Below, in pieces: positions 16,945 through 26,216 of a stretch of 64,000 nucleotides of DNA. The DNA is from MADRE3 sp963718195 (GTDB taxonomy: Bacteria; Desulfobacterota; Desulfobulbia; Desulfobulbales; Desulfocapsaceae), in assembly GCA_963718195.1 (NCBI GenBank), contig CAVQYQ010000006.1:620001-684000 (forward strand), read 5' to 3'. The number at the start of each line of letters is the position of its first letter. Within the stretch, counting starts at the first letter, position 1. Both the position numbers and the translations under genes were made by a program. The notes beneath the pieces are model-generated. The model was not told where the DNA came from. It did not search any database and was given only the letters and a program-made list of their open reading frames with translations.

Positions 16945-18321
16945 TTAGTGTGCAGCCAGATCGGCCAGAAGTTCCTGGAATTCTGGATTATTACGCAATA
17001 GGCTTCTCGCGCTGGAAATTAAAGTATCAACTTGTTCATCTGTCAGGCTGAATGAAGTAGGTATTTTATTTAGAAACAACTTTAATTGTAGTTGTGGAAT
17101 TTCTTCAAAACTGATTTGTATGAAGTTGGAAGTGAGTGGATGCTCAGAACTAGACATCTTTGCCGTCCAGATAGTTAGGTCCTGTTTCACTTTGTCAACG
17201 GTTGCTGCGTTATAGCGATGTAATTGAACATCGGTCATGGCATTCATTGCGTCCAGCATAGATGGTTGCTCGGTAGTTTTATCCATATCTGAATTGTGTC
17301 GGGTTGATGCATTTACTGACAGGAACACGACACGGCGTGGGGTTTTCCTTTGCATCTTATTGATCATCGAGCTGGGACCACCTGATATGGCGATGACATC
17401 GGTCATGGCACGCAGACCCATGTTATCGGTGATACCGCCGTCCACGAAATGAATGAATTTTCGGTTTTCCTTGTCGCTGTATGACCTTAAGCCTTTTAAT
17501 ATATTGTTAAATTCACTATTTTCCTTTGCCAGCTCTGTCATCTGTGGATTCCATTGAGGGGCGTTGCAACCCTCAAAGTTTTCGATTACCACTGGGTTGA
17601 AAACTACAGGTACAGCGGATGATGCAGCGACCGCCCGAGCTACAGGAAAGGAACGGAGATCAGAACAGAGCAAATTGAAATAATCCTGGATAAAAGAGAA
17701 ACGGACACCATAAGCCAGATCTGAGGCATTGATAACGATCATGGGGCGATGCGGTTGTATCATATCGGCAAAGGTGGCGTCATGAAACAGAATCTCGTTG
17801 TAGTAGTCAATGGCACGCTCGGTTCGTCCTTTATCGCTAAACCAGTGGATCGGGCGAAACAGGCTCTTGGTGAGAGCTCCTTCGACATCTTTGCGTAGGA
17901 ATTCACTTTCAAACGTGTCAAACATCTTGTCACCATGGAGGCCATAGTAGGCTGCGGTAAAGCTGCCCCCGGATACAGAGCTGATATGAGTCACTCTGTC
18001 AAGCAACCGTTCCTGCTGTCCGTCTCGGACAATTATGGTATCCCGCAATTCCTGCAGTACGCCATAAGCCATGGCCGCTGCTCGCGTTCCTCCACCAGAA
18101 AATGCCAGAATAAAGATGATATCCTCTGTTGCTTTGCTGCTGGCCCAGGTTTTCAGGGAATAAGGTGTAGCGGTATCTGCTTCTTTGCTGGGCTTGTTTT
18201 GGACGATGCCGTGGGAAGCGCAGCCACTAAAAAAAACAAGCAGCATGAAATATAAGGCCATCCTTAACCAGGAGTTTGCTTGTGCCTCTCTGTTCGTTGG
18301 GTGTCTTTTGGGTTGACTCAT
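16945..18321 (-). CDS. patatin-like phospholipase lipoprotein
   Basis: A 458-residue protein, start taken at 18321 (MSQPKRHPTN) because a signal sequence follows; the frame is open further upstream to 18549. The hydrophobic run ends in a lipobox with Cys34 (LLVFFSGC), so it is probably a lipoprotein. The oxyanion hole is SGGGTR at 75-80, the nucleophile Ser lies in SSVSGGSF, and the dyad Asp is in VDGGITDNMGL. It should hydrolyse acyl esters in the envelope. The nucleophile elbow has Ser instead of the first Gly of GXSXG, as in some patatin branches. Confidence 0.87.
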   Translation of the reverse strand: MSQPKRHPTNREAQANSWLRMALYFMLLVFFSGCASHGIVQNKPSKEADTATPYSLKTWASSKATEDIIFILAFSGGGTRAAAMAYGVLQELRDTIIVRDGQQERLLDRVTHISSVSGGSFTAAYYGLHGDKMFDTFESEFLRKDVEGALTKSLFRPIHWFSDKGRTERAIDYYNEILFHDATFADMIQPHRPMIVINASDLAYGVRFSFIQDYFNLLCSDLRSFPVARAVAASSAVPVVFNPVVIENFEGCNAPQWNPQMTELAKENSEFNNILKGLRSYSDKENRKFIHFVDGGITDNMGLRAMTDVIAISGGPSSMINKMQRKTPRRVVFLSVNASTRHNSDMDKTTEQPSMLDAMNAMTDVQLHRYNAATVDKVKQDLTIWTAKMSSSEHPLTSNFIQISFEEIPQLQLKLFLNKIPTSFSLTDEQVDTLISSARSLLRNNPEFQELLADLAAH

Positions 18322-18632
18322 GTTGTTCTCTGCGTGCACAGGCATATCGATCCCCTCTCGATAAGTTGCAAGTCCATGTAATAGTGATGCGGTATTTATG
18401 TTTGAGATCTCCATTGTACCCCTTTTGTGCATAACTTTAATCTCTCTATCAAATTTGGTCGAAATTTTGATACGCGGAGTCGGGAATAAAGCGAGGTTGT
18501 CTATTGAGCCAGGCTTGATATCACCAAAGTAAGTCTTGCCCTGTTGCAAAACTGATTGTGCAAAGTAAAGATAGGCTGAATTGAAGGGTTAGAGCGCTGG
18601 GAGTTTGCAAATAGAGGTAACAACGTTTCGTA
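18322..18632. other. 311-bp region between two minus-strand genes
   Basis: It holds an in-frame upstream extension of the patatin gene that lacks family similarity and shows no good ribosome-binding site. I see no other gene, hairpin or repeat. Confidence 0.4.
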
Positions 18633-18908
18633 TCAATTATGGCGCTGCTTTGAATATGAACCTCTTCTTATCATTGGGTGCTTTGCTTGTGAGAACTCGA
18701 TCTCTTGCTCCTCGTATAGATCCTGCCAGTTCGACGGGGGTTGGATGTAGACGGCGACCGAGTTGAACGGTCGCAAAATCAAGGAGTCGTCTGCCATTTT
18801 GATGAGTACGCCTGCTTTAGTGATTTTTTGAACAATACCATATGACCGGATTAACTTTTTAGACATACTGTCCGGGTGGTTAGCTATGACTGAGTCACCT
18901 TCATACAT
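18633..18908 (-). CDS. hypothetical protein, possible small beta-barrel
   Basis: A 91-residue protein of no family I recognise. The start at 18908 is supported by GGAGA eight bases upstream. The first 55 residues (GDSVIANHP, SYGIVQKITKAGVLIKM) have the alternating pattern of a small beta-barrel resembling SH3 or KOW-like folds, and the C-terminus is charged. No signal peptide or membrane segment. It lies just upstream of the patatin gene on the same strand but 311 bases away. Confidence 0.6.
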   Translation of the reverse strand: MYEGDSVIANHPDSMSKKLIRSYGIVQKITKAGVLIKMADDSLILRPFNSVAVYIQPPSNWQDLYEEQEIEFSQAKHPMIRRGSYSKQRHN

Positions 18909-19134
18909 TTTCTAATCTCCTTATGCTGAATGTAGTAGATACAGTAAGCATTAATATTCAAATGGTTATTGCTATTGAGCTTTTTGCAAAATGATGATTT
19001 TCGTTCAAAGTCAAGGTATGCGAAAAAATTTTACCGCAGGCATATAATTGATATTCCGAGGATAAAATTTTAAGCATAACAAAGAGGTTGAACGAAAAGG
19101 GTGTTTTGCAAGTGGCTCTATTGTCTGAACATCA

Positions 19135-19434
19135 ATGATCGGAAAATTATACGAAGGAAGTAAAACATCGGAGATCAGTAACCACACAGTGGGCTACCAG
19201 GACCCACCTGAATTTCAATTTAATGTCGTTTAATTCTGATTTTCGTTACAAATTTCGTTCCTCATGAATCTACCTTCACAGCCAGTTAATCCCAAAATAT
19301 CCTTTCAGCTGGACAAATATCTGCTCGCTTATTGAAGGTTCGATGTTCTGGCCGGCCCTTACTACAACGTGGAAAGGCCAGATGGTGTTGCAGACTGGAT
19401 TATTCGATTTGGAGTTAGCTGGCTGTTTCCTTGA
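19135..19434 (+). pseudogene. decayed remnant, likely outer-membrane beta-barrel C-terminus
   Basis: Reading the frame that begins ATG at 19135 gives MIGKLYEGSKTSEISNHTVG and further residues up to a TAA, then more stops, then QLDKYLLAY, a TGA at 19333, and RFDVLAGPYYNVERPDGVAD leading to WIIRFGVSWLFP and a final TGA at 19432. The last part has the alternating pattern and C-terminal aromatic signature of outer-membrane beta-barrel proteins. All pieces share one frame, which suggests decay by nonsense mutations. The assignment rests on pattern only. Confidence 0.45.
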
Positions 19435-19540
19435 TAGCTAAGCCAGGTGAAAATGGTGTGATCTTATTTTTACATGCCCCTTAATGGGTTGTTACGCTAA
19501 GTCAAGGTTTTGAACCATTAGATGATTGTTCCCGGCCAGG

Positions 19541-19555
19541 GGGTAATAATTACCC
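19541..19555. promoter_or_regulatory. 15-bp palindrome, proposed activator site 1
   Basis: GGGTAATAATTACCC is a perfect palindrome around its central base. It is the reverse complement of the second site, and the two centres lie 31 bp apart, three helical turns. Its position upstream of a sigma-54 promoter suits an enhancer-binding protein such as ZraR. Confidence 0.65.
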
Positions 19556-19571
19556 GATTAGCCCCTCAACC

Positions 19572-19586
19572 GGGTAATTATTACCC
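19572..19586. promoter_or_regulatory. 15-bp palindrome, proposed activator site 2
   Basis: GGGTAATTATTACCC, the partner of the site at 19541. Its centre is about 120 bp upstream of the expected transcription start at about 19700, the normal range for a sigma-54 activator. Confidence 0.65.
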
Positions 19587-19673
19587 GCAACAGCTCACTC
19601 CCCTATCTTGTATATCAATTTCATTTTGAACTATATACTATAATAACAAATGCTTGATTGTTTTTCCTTGTCC

Positions 19674-19689
19674 TGGCACGACCATTGCT
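19674..19689 (+). promoter_or_regulatory. sigma-54 promoter of the zraP-like gene
   Basis: TGGCACGACCATTGCT matches the -24/-12 consensus (TGGCACG, four bases, TTGCT) with the GG and GC doublets exactly 12 bases apart. The start codon of the ZraP-like gene lies about 50 bases after the expected transcription start. Confidence 0.82.
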
Positions 19690-19751
19690 TCTACTCTTTC
19701 AAAGGCTACCACTTCTCATGGCCTAGCCATAATTAATAAAGGAGAAAACAA

Positions 19752-20348
19752 ATGAAAAAGAAGATAGCAATCGTTGCAGTAATCGCAGGTTTAGGGATCG
19801 CTGGCATAAGTCAGGCGGCTGGCGGCTGGGGAAAACGAGGCGCCAATTACTATAACTGTCCAATGATCGAAAATGGTCAGGCCGTTCAGGTCGACCCGGC
19901 ACTTCAGGAAAAACGTGACAAATTTTTTACCGATACCCAGGAGATTCGTAAATCGATGGTCATGAAACAGGCGGAGAAACGGGCAATGCTGCGAGGTGAT
20001 AACCCTGACCCGCAGGCTGTCAGCAAGATCTCCGGAGAACTCTTTGACCTGCGGACCACCATGCGTGAGAAGGCTGAAGAAGCCGGACTGCCTGGGGCTT
20101 TCGGACCGATGGGCGGCAGGCGTGGTTTTGGACCCGGAATGAATGGACCCGGACCTGAAATGGGCATGAACCAGCAGGGTTTTGTTCCGGGTATGACCAG
20201 CCGCGGCTTTGGTCCTGGCATGAATGGACGCGGATTTGAACAGGGCGTAGCCGGTCGCGGTTATGGCCAAGGGAAGGGCAGATACGGTAACGGCGGCAGA
20301 AACATGGGCTACATGGGCAACCCGGGTTACGGCCAGGCTCCAAACTAA
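19752..20348 (+). CDS. ZraP/Spy-like periplasmic metal-resistance protein
   Basis: A 198-residue exported protein. A signal peptide covers residues 1 to about 22 (ending SQAA). The helical core with DPALQEKRDKFFTDTQEIRKS, a Lys/Arg-rich middle and ISGELFDLRTTMREKAEEAG matches the ZraP/Spy/CpxP metal-resistance family. From about residue 118 the tail is rich in Gly, Met, Asn and Pro with repeated units such as RGFGPGMNG. ZraP acts as a periplasmic zinc-binding chaperone under sigma-54 and ZraSR control in enterobacteria. The upstream sigma-54 promoter with paired palindromes fits the same scheme. GGAG lies nine bases before the ATG. No zraSR genes are adjacent. Confidence 0.85.
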   Translation: MKKKIAIVAVIAGLGIAGISQAAGGWGKRGANYYNCPMIENGQAVQVDPALQEKRDKFFTDTQEIRKSMVMKQAEKRAMLRGDNPDPQAVSKISGELFDLRTTMREKAEEAGLPGAFGPMGGRRGFGPGMNGPGPEMGMNQQGFVPGMTSRGFGPGMNGRGFEQGVAGRGYGQGKGRYGNGGRNMGYMGNPGYGQAPN

Positions 20349-20465
20349 AAATTAGTTTTATTTTTCTTCCTCCCCCTCAAGTCTGTCCAGCAGTTTATCG
20401 CCGGGCAGGCTTTTCCATTCAGCCTTATAATAACGGGCAGGCTCTTTTCCGTACCTATCTTCAGG

Positions 20466-21650
20466 CTAAGTCGTTGGGGTTTTACTGGATAGCAGTTCAT
20501 GTGCGGTGATAACCAGCTCTTTGAGTTCTGCTGGAGAGGGTGTCTGGCTGGACTGCAGTGCAGAAAAATCCTGGTATTTGACTGCTGCTCCATTGTTGCC
20601 GGGAACCCATGTTGAACCGCTGCCTAGCTTGGCGTAGCGGTCCCTGGCATAGTGCCTCATGTCCCATGCCTGATAAAGGTTGCAGAGCCAGGTAATCATC
20701 CTCAGGTTCATGTTCCCAGGTGCAAGCTCCCACGGCGGCAGGTGATGCCAGAGGCTGTCCGGACGTGTGCTTCCCACGGTTTTCTGCATGGTGGAGGCGA
20801 GCTTATCATCTATCCGGGCGATCAGGGAGTAATCTTCTTGCTGGAGGTAGGGCAGCGCTTTCAGGTGCTCGTCAAAATGTTCAGGCTCAGATGCTCCGAC
20901 ACTGATGGTAGTAACACCCTGCTGTTTCAAACAATAGATATCATTGAAGAGCATTGGCGACAGCGGCGAGCAGAGACTACTCAGCCGGGCAGAAGGCGAG
21001 TGGAGGTAGCCACCTTTGTCGGAGGGGCTGATGATAAAAGTACCGATATCACGATCTGCTGCGACCTCAATTGCTCTCCTGTTTGCATCGAGGATATAGT
21101 ACCAGTGGACATTAAAGAAATCGAACCCATCGTCCTCTTCATGATTCAGAGCGTCAATGATCACTTCAGTCGGTCCATGTCCGGAAAATCCGATAAAATC
21201 GACTAAGCCCTTTTCACGGAGATCTCTGGCGACTGACAGGCAGCCGTTTTTACGGCAGCATTGCCATAGGGAGCGATGATCGTTTATTCCGTGCAGTGCC
21301 AGCAGATCCAGACGATCGACCTGGAGACGTTCCATTGAGGATAACACCTTGTCGCGAAATTCATCACAATCTCCTGAAGGCACTACTTTAGTCTGCAGTA
21401 TATAGTCCTTTCGTGGAAATTTTTTCAGAATCATCCCGAGCTGTCTTTCCGATGACCCGTAGCCGTGGGCTGTTTCAATGTGATTGATGCCATGGGTAAG
21501 TGCCTTTCTGACAATCGTCTCGAGTTTTTCACTGGAGGCTGATGGTATTTCTTTAAGCGGGACATCGTTCCAGCTGTGCATGCTTTGCATACAGCCAAAA
21601 CTCAATACGGGCATGGATAACTCTGTTTTGCCAAATCGTCTGTATATCAT
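20466..21650 (-). CDS. aldo/keto reductase family protein
   Basis: A 394-residue protein. The family barrel is evident: IYRRFGKTELSMPVLSFGCM, then HIETAHGYGSSERQLG, LQTKVVPS with the catalytic Lys, LLALHGIND with the catalytic His, and IGFSGHG. The usual Asp of the DTA..YG motif is replaced by Glu. The C-terminal 120 residues form an extra helical domain without a Cys cluster, so it is not the ferredoxin-type fusion. Substrate unknown. It is divergent from gloB. Confidence 0.87.
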   Translation of the reverse strand: MIYRRFGKTELSMPVLSFGCMQSMHSWNDVPLKEIPSASSEKLETIVRKALTHGINHIETAHGYGSSERQLGMILKKFPRKDYILQTKVVPSGDCDEFRDKVLSSMERLQVDRLDLLALHGINDHRSLWQCCRKNGCLSVARDLREKGLVDFIGFSGHGPTEVIIDALNHEEDDGFDFFNVHWYYILDANRRAIEVAADRDIGTFIISPSDKGGYLHSPSARLSSLCSPLSPMLFNDIYCLKQQGVTTISVGASEPEHFDEHLKALPYLQQEDYSLIARIDDKLASTMQKTVGSTRPDSLWHHLPPWELAPGNMNLRMITWLCNLYQAWDMRHYARDRYAKLGSGSTWVPGNNGAAVKYQDFSALQSSQTPSPAELKELVITAHELLSSKTPTT

Positions 21651-21813
21651 TGTAATAATAGGTTTAATCTGTCATAGTTATGTTTTTCATTTGTTTGGTA
21701 GAGAAAATGCTTACTGTCTGACACTATATGTGCAGGTGCGAAAATCACCAGTACCCGGCAATAAGAATACATGACAGTCTGTCTTAAATAAAACAGAATC
21801 TCGAGGTGTCCGC

Positions 21814-22587
21814 ATGAACGTTGTCGTTGTCCCCTGTCTCCAAGATAATTATTCCTATATCCTTTATAACGAGCAGAGCGGTGAAGCTGCTGTTGTCGAT
21901 CCATCAGAAGCGTATCCCGTATTACGGGAACTGGAAAAACACCAACTCAACTTAAAGGCTGTGCTCTGTACCCATCATCATGGTGACCATATCGGTGGTC
22001 TTGAAGATCTTATTGAAGAGGTGGGACGTCTGCGGGTGCTCGGCTTTAAAGGGGATAAAGCACGTATCCCGATGCTCAATGAACTGCTCGCCGATGGCGA
22101 TGAGTTTACCGTTTGTGAAACGACTGGAGTTATGACGCATACACCGGGACATACGACAGGCGGTGTTGTCTATCAGATTGCTGAGCACATGTTTACCGGA
22201 GATACGCTGTTTGGCGGTGGATGCGGCAGGCTTTTCGAGGGTACCCCCGCTCAGATGCACGCCTCCCTTGAAAAAATCATGTATTGTAGTCCGGACACCC
22301 TGGTTTATTGCGGTCACGAATATACCGTGGTCAATTTGAACTTTGCCAGAGAGATTGAACCGGATAATGAAGTGACCTCGAAGCGGCTTTCCTCGGTGGA
22401 ATCACTGCGCTCCCGGGGGCTGCCGTCTGTACCCTCGACAATGGCAGATGAACGCAAGACAAATCCCTTCCTCCGTTGCAAGGAACCGGCTTTCATTCGA
22501 CAAGTTGCGGATAACCATTCAATTGAAAGTAGCGATCCGGAAGCTCTGTTCGGTTATATCCGCGGGCTACGAAATAATTATTCATAA
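21814..22587 (+). CDS. gloB: hydroxyacylglutathione hydrolase (glyoxalase II)
   Basis: A 257-residue metallo-beta-lactamase-fold enzyme of normal GloB length. It starts MNVVVVPCLQDNYSYIL and has the binuclear metal site THHHGDH at 53-59, HTPGHTTG, FTGDTLFGGGCGR and CGHEYT. The C-terminal NPFLRC segment matches glyoxalase II. It hydrolyses S-lactoylglutathione to lactate and glutathione, completing methylglyoxal detoxification. No gloA is in the window. Confidence 0.93.
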   Translation: MNVVVVPCLQDNYSYILYNEQSGEAAVVDPSEAYPVLRELEKHQLNLKAVLCTHHHGDHIGGLEDLIEEVGRLRVLGFKGDKARIPMLNELLADGDEFTVCETTGVMTHTPGHTTGGVVYQIAEHMFTGDTLFGGGCGRLFEGTPAQMHASLEKIMYCSPDTLVYCGHEYTVVNLNFAREIEPDNEVTSKRLSSVESLRSRGLPSVPSTMADERKTNPFLRCKEPAFIRQVADNHSIESSDPEALFGYIRGLRNNYS

Positions 22588-22824
22588 CTGTGACGTCAGG
22601 GTAATGCCCGGGTTATTTACCAGGATTAGAACAAGCCCTCCTATCAGCCCTGGTGAGACCGGCTTTGTTCAATCGCCTGGAGCTGTTCATTGAGGCACGA
22701 GGAGATAATCAGGTTGACCTCATCACCAATATAAGCTAGAAATCGTGCTCACGGGAGCATGTCAAACACGGACAATTACAATAGGAAATTGATAAATAAG
22801 ATCGTCAGAGAAAGGGGATAAATC

Positions 22825-23787
22825 ATGAAAAAAATAGCACTTATTGTAGCGATAGCGATGTTGATTTCAGCTCAAAATGTGATGGCGCAATCCTATCTCA
22901 TCTCCGTTAACCAGTTTGTTGAGCATCCCGCCCTGGATGCAGTGCTCAAGGGGCTCCAGGACTACCTGAAAGACAATGGGGTCACGGCAGAGTTCAAGGT
23001 GCACAACGCCCAGGCGAACATGGGAACCGCCACCCAGATCGGACAGCAGATGATTGGAGAAAAGGCGGATCTGCTCGTTGCTATCGCCACACCCTCAGCC
23101 CAGGCAACTGCCCAGGCACTCAGCAAGGCTCCGACCGAGATGAAACGTCCGTTTCTGTTTACAGCGGTAACCGATCCCGTAGCTGCCGGTCTCGTCGAGG
23201 CACTCGATAAACCATCCGAGTACATTACCGGGGTTTCTGACCTGCTGCCGCTCGATAAACACTTGGACATGATCATGACCTTCAAGCCAGATATCAAACG
23301 ACTCGGTATCCTCTATAATGCCGGAGAGGCTAATTCCAAGGCGACGGTCGCCAGGATCAGAGAGGCCAGCGGCGCGAGAGGATTCAAGGTCGTTGAAGCG
23401 ACCGCTGCCAAAACTGCAGATGTCTATACTGCTGCAAAGAGTCTGGTTGGCAGATGTGATGCTGTTTTTATCACCACTGACAATACCATTGTTTCAGCGC
23501 TTGAATCGGTCATCAAGGTTGGAACCCAGAACAAGCTGCCGATTTTTGCTGCCGATGTTGATTCCGTTGAACGGGGAGCGGTCGCAGCCATGGGCTTTGA
23601 TTATTACAAGCACGGGTACCAGACAGGGGCAATGGCCAAAAAGATCCTTGAAGGTACGAGCCCTGCCAAACTCCCCGTCGAGTCCCAGGAAGAGCTACAG
23701 CTGCAGATCAACCTGAAGGCTTCAGCGGCAATGGGTATTGAGCCTCCAAAGGTCTTGGTTGACAGCGCCACCAAACTCTACAAGTAA
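22825..23787 (+). CDS. ABC transporter substrate-binding protein, TrpX-like
   Basis: A 320-residue protein with a signal peptide (residues 1-21, ending NVMA). The ABC substrate-binding fold of the PF04392 type is shown by VEHPALDAVLKGLQDYL, ADLLVAIATPSAQA and AVTDPVAAGLVE. Members bind aromatic amino acids or related small molecules. It begins a three-gene operon with permease and ATPase, preceded by AAAGGGG nine bases before the ATG. No T-box or other leader element is seen. Confidence 0.9.
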   Translation: MKKIALIVAIAMLISAQNVMAQSYLISVNQFVEHPALDAVLKGLQDYLKDNGVTAEFKVHNAQANMGTATQIGQQMIGEKADLLVAIATPSAQATAQALSKAPTEMKRPFLFTAVTDPVAAGLVEALDKPSEYITGVSDLLPLDKHLDMIMTFKPDIKRLGILYNAGEANSKATVARIREASGARGFKVVEATAAKTADVYTAAKSLVGRCDAVFITTDNTIVSALESVIKVGTQNKLPIFAADVDSVERGAVAAMGFDYYKHGYQTGAMAKKILEGTSPAKLPVESQEELQLQINLKASAAMGIEPPKVLVDSATKLYK

Positions 23788-23812
23788 AGTTATCAGAGGT
23801 TAAGCAGCTATC

Positions 23813-24700
23813 ATGACGTGGTATGCAGCCCTCGGGGCGCTGGAGCAGGGTCTTGTCTACGGGATAATGGTGATTGGCGTATACCTGACGTTTCGTATTC
23901 TTGACTTTCCCGACCTGACTGTTGACGGCAGTCTTCCCCTCGGTGCTGCGGTCTCCGCAGTGGCAATAACCAGCGGAATCAACCCGTATCTTGCCCTGCT
24001 GTTCGCTCTTCTGGCAGGATTTGGTGCCGGTGTTGTCACGGCGATTCTCAATACCAAATTCAAGATCCTCCACCTGCTCGCCTCCATTCTGACCATGATT
24101 GCCCTCTATTCGATAAATATCAGGATAATGGGTGGACCCAATATTGCTCTGCTGGGTGCGGATACCATTTTTGATCCGCTTATTGCCCTGGGAATCCCCG
24201 CTCACTATGCGGGACTGCTTATTTTTGGCTGCTTCGCGCTTGTCGTAATGATGCTGGTGATCTGGTTTTTGAAGACTGAGCTCGGTCAGGCGATCCTGGC
24301 AACTGGAGATAATCCCCAGATGATTACCAGTCTCGGGGTAAATACTCACTTCATTATCATTGTCGGAGTCGGCCTTTCAAATGGGCTCGTTGCGTTGAGT
24401 GGGGCGCTTATCGCCCAGAACCAGGGCGCCGCTGATGTCGGCATGGGGATTGGTACGATTATAGCTGGCCTCGCTTCGGTTATTGTCGGTGAGACGATTT
24501 TTGGTAAACCTACCATTGCCCGAGCGATTATTGCAGCGCTTCTCGGATCGATCGTTTATCGACTGGCGATCGCTCTTGCCCTTGGTCTTGAGTTCGGAGA
24601 TTTTACTTTTAACCCCAGCGACCTCAATCTCATAACGGCAATTCTGGTTATCGGGGCCCTGATTGCTCCAAACATAAAAAAGAGAATTTTAGCCAGATGA
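23813..24700 (+). CDS. ABC transporter permease, TrpY-like
   Basis: A 295-residue protein with about eight or nine hydrophobic helices, resembling the branched-chain amino acid type permeases (LDFPDLTVDGSLPLGAAVSA, GLSNGLVALSGALIAQNQG, IIAGLASVIVGE). A single permease should act as homodimer. Its last codons overlap the ATPase gene by four bases. Confidence 0.9.
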   Translation: MTWYAALGALEQGLVYGIMVIGVYLTFRILDFPDLTVDGSLPLGAAVSAVAITSGINPYLALLFALLAGFGAGVVTAILNTKFKILHLLASILTMIALYSINIRIMGGPNIALLGADTIFDPLIALGIPAHYAGLLIFGCFALVVMMLVIWFLKTELGQAILATGDNPQMITSLGVNTHFIIIVGVGLSNGLVALSGALIAQNQGAADVGMGIGTIIAGLASVIVGETIFGKPTIARAIIAALLGSIVYRLAIALALGLEFGDFTFNPSDLNLITAILVIGALIAPNIKKRILAR

Positions 24701-25491
24701 TCTCCCTCAACCAATGTACAAAATTCTTTCACAAGGGAAGTGTGAACGAAGTCAAGGCCCTCAATGACATCGACGTTACCATTGAGGATGGCGATTTCAC
24801 CACTGTGATAGGGTCTAACGGGGCGGGAAAATCGACCCTGCTCAACGCGGTGGCGGGGGGCTTCTTTCTCGACTCAGGAGAGATATCAATCGGCGGCCAG
24901 GATGTTACCAGCTGGCCGGAATATAAACGAGCCAAGCTGATCGCCCGTGTCTTCCAGGACCCGCTGCTTGGCACCTGTCCTTCTGCCACCATTGAACAGA
25001 ACCTGGCTCTTGCCTTAAAACGTGGAAAGAGAAGGGGCTTCGGGCCCGGCGTAAAGGCGCGTGATCGACAACATTTCAGGGAGGAGCTTGGGAAAATCGG
25101 TCTTGGGCTTGAGGATCGTTTGCAGGACCATGTTGGTCTGCTGTCAGGTGGGCAACGTCAGGCACTGACCATGTTGATGGCAACCCTGGTTCGGCCTGAA
25201 GTTCTGCTGCTTGATGAACACATCGCCGCCCTGGACCCCAAGACAGCGAAGCAGATCCTCTCGCTGACAGAAGATATCATTTCTTCCCAGAACCTGACTG
25301 CCTTGATGATTACCCACAACATGCGGCATGCCATCACCTTCGGCAATCGCTTGATCATGCTACACCAGGGTAGGATTATCCTTGATGTCCAGGGAGAGGA
25401 AAAGATGAACCTTTCGGTGGAGGATCTTCTCGAGCAGTTCTATATTGTCCAGGGAGAGGAGCTGGCTAATGATTCCATGCTGCTGGCCTGA
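24697..25491 (+). CDS. ABC transporter ATP-binding protein, TrpZ-like
   Basis: A 264-residue ATPase: Walker A GSNGAGKST, signature LLSGGQRQALT, Walker B LLLDEHIAALDP and switch His in ITHNMRHA. The D-loop region has His where most have Pro after the catalytic Glu, as in the LptB-like group. It drives the importer encoded by the two preceding genes. Confidence 0.93.
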   Translation: MISLNQCTKFFHKGSVNEVKALNDIDVTIEDGDFTTVIGSNGAGKSTLLNAVAGGFFLDSGEISIGGQDVTSWPEYKRAKLIARVFQDPLLGTCPSATIEQNLALALKRGKRRGFGPGVKARDRQHFREELGKIGLGLEDRLQDHVGLLSGGQRQALTMLMATLVRPEVLLLDEHIAALDPKTAKQILSLTEDIISSQNLTALMITHNMRHAITFGNRLIMLHQGRIILDVQGEEKMNLSVEDLLEQFYIVQGEELANDSMLLA

Positions 25492-25544
25492 ATACGCTTT
25501 GTAATCCATTCACTGCCTTTCTGAGACAGCCTCTGCCGCCCGGG

Positions 25545-26027
25545 TCAAGCGAGCAGCGATTGCCAGTCCATAGTATAAAAATAGGTGTGGAGGAGATGGT
25601 CGTCATCCACCAATTGTATTTTTAGTTGAGAAAATGTAGCTCTGGCCGCCGGGATGACAACTTCAGCAGGGGTTACCGTATCTTTTTTGCCGATAACCAG
25701 AATAGATTCTGTTGCGATTTTCCCCTCAGGCGGCTGGTACTCGGGAAAATTCAGGGCAGGCGCCAGCATAATAAGTCGTTTCACTTTTTCAGGTAGCTGC
25801 TGGCAGAGACAGGCCCCCATCAGTCCACCGAAACTTGAGCCCACGATGACCAGCTCGTCCATGGGGATAACTATCTTTTTAAGCTGTTCCATGCGCTGAT
25901 TCAATGTACCATCAAAATCGGGTCGTGCCATATCTGGATAATGTTCGGAGAAATAGCGCCCTTTCGTTCCATAACCTGAAGAATCTAAACCGTGAAGAAA
26001 TATTGTATTCAAGATATCCGCTCCCAT
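25545..26027 (-). CDS. YqiA-like alpha/beta hydrolase
   Basis: A 160-residue protein that opens with IFLHGLDSSGYGTKG. The nucleophile Ser lies in VGSSFGGLMG, the acid in GKKDTVTP and the His in DDHLLHTY, the order expected of a small alpha/beta hydrolase of the UPF0227/YqiA type. It is probably an esterase. Substrate unknown. It is convergent with the ABC operon. Confidence 0.8.
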   Translation of the reverse strand: MGADILNTIFLHGLDSSGYGTKGRYFSEHYPDMARPDFDGTLNQRMEQLKKIVIPMDELVIVGSSFGGLMGACLCQQLPEKVKRLIMLAPALNFPEYQPPEGKIATESILVIGKKDTVTPAEVVIPAARATFSQLKIQLVDDDHLLHTYFYTMDWQSLLA

Positions 26028-26216
26028 GAGATATTTTTATGATCAGCATCCGGGCAGCAATTGTCATCCCCAGCCGGTTGTGCTGACTATATACCAGCTG
26101 CTGGAGATAAAAAAAATGGTGTATTGACGTTACAGGGTCGTATCATTTCTTTTCTTTCCAGGCCGGAATCCGTGAAATAAATGATTTGTTTCAGCCTCTT
26201 GACCGAGATGTGTTGT

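Larger units (their letters stand above)
18909..19751. other. 843-bp region with decayed coding sequence and sigma-54 control region
   Basis: No intact gene lies here. The left half is AT-rich. Between about 19135 and 19434 one plus-strand frame carries protein-like sequence broken by several stops (separate entry). The right half contains two palindromes and a sigma-54 promoter for the ZraP-like gene (separate entries). Confidence 0.6.
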
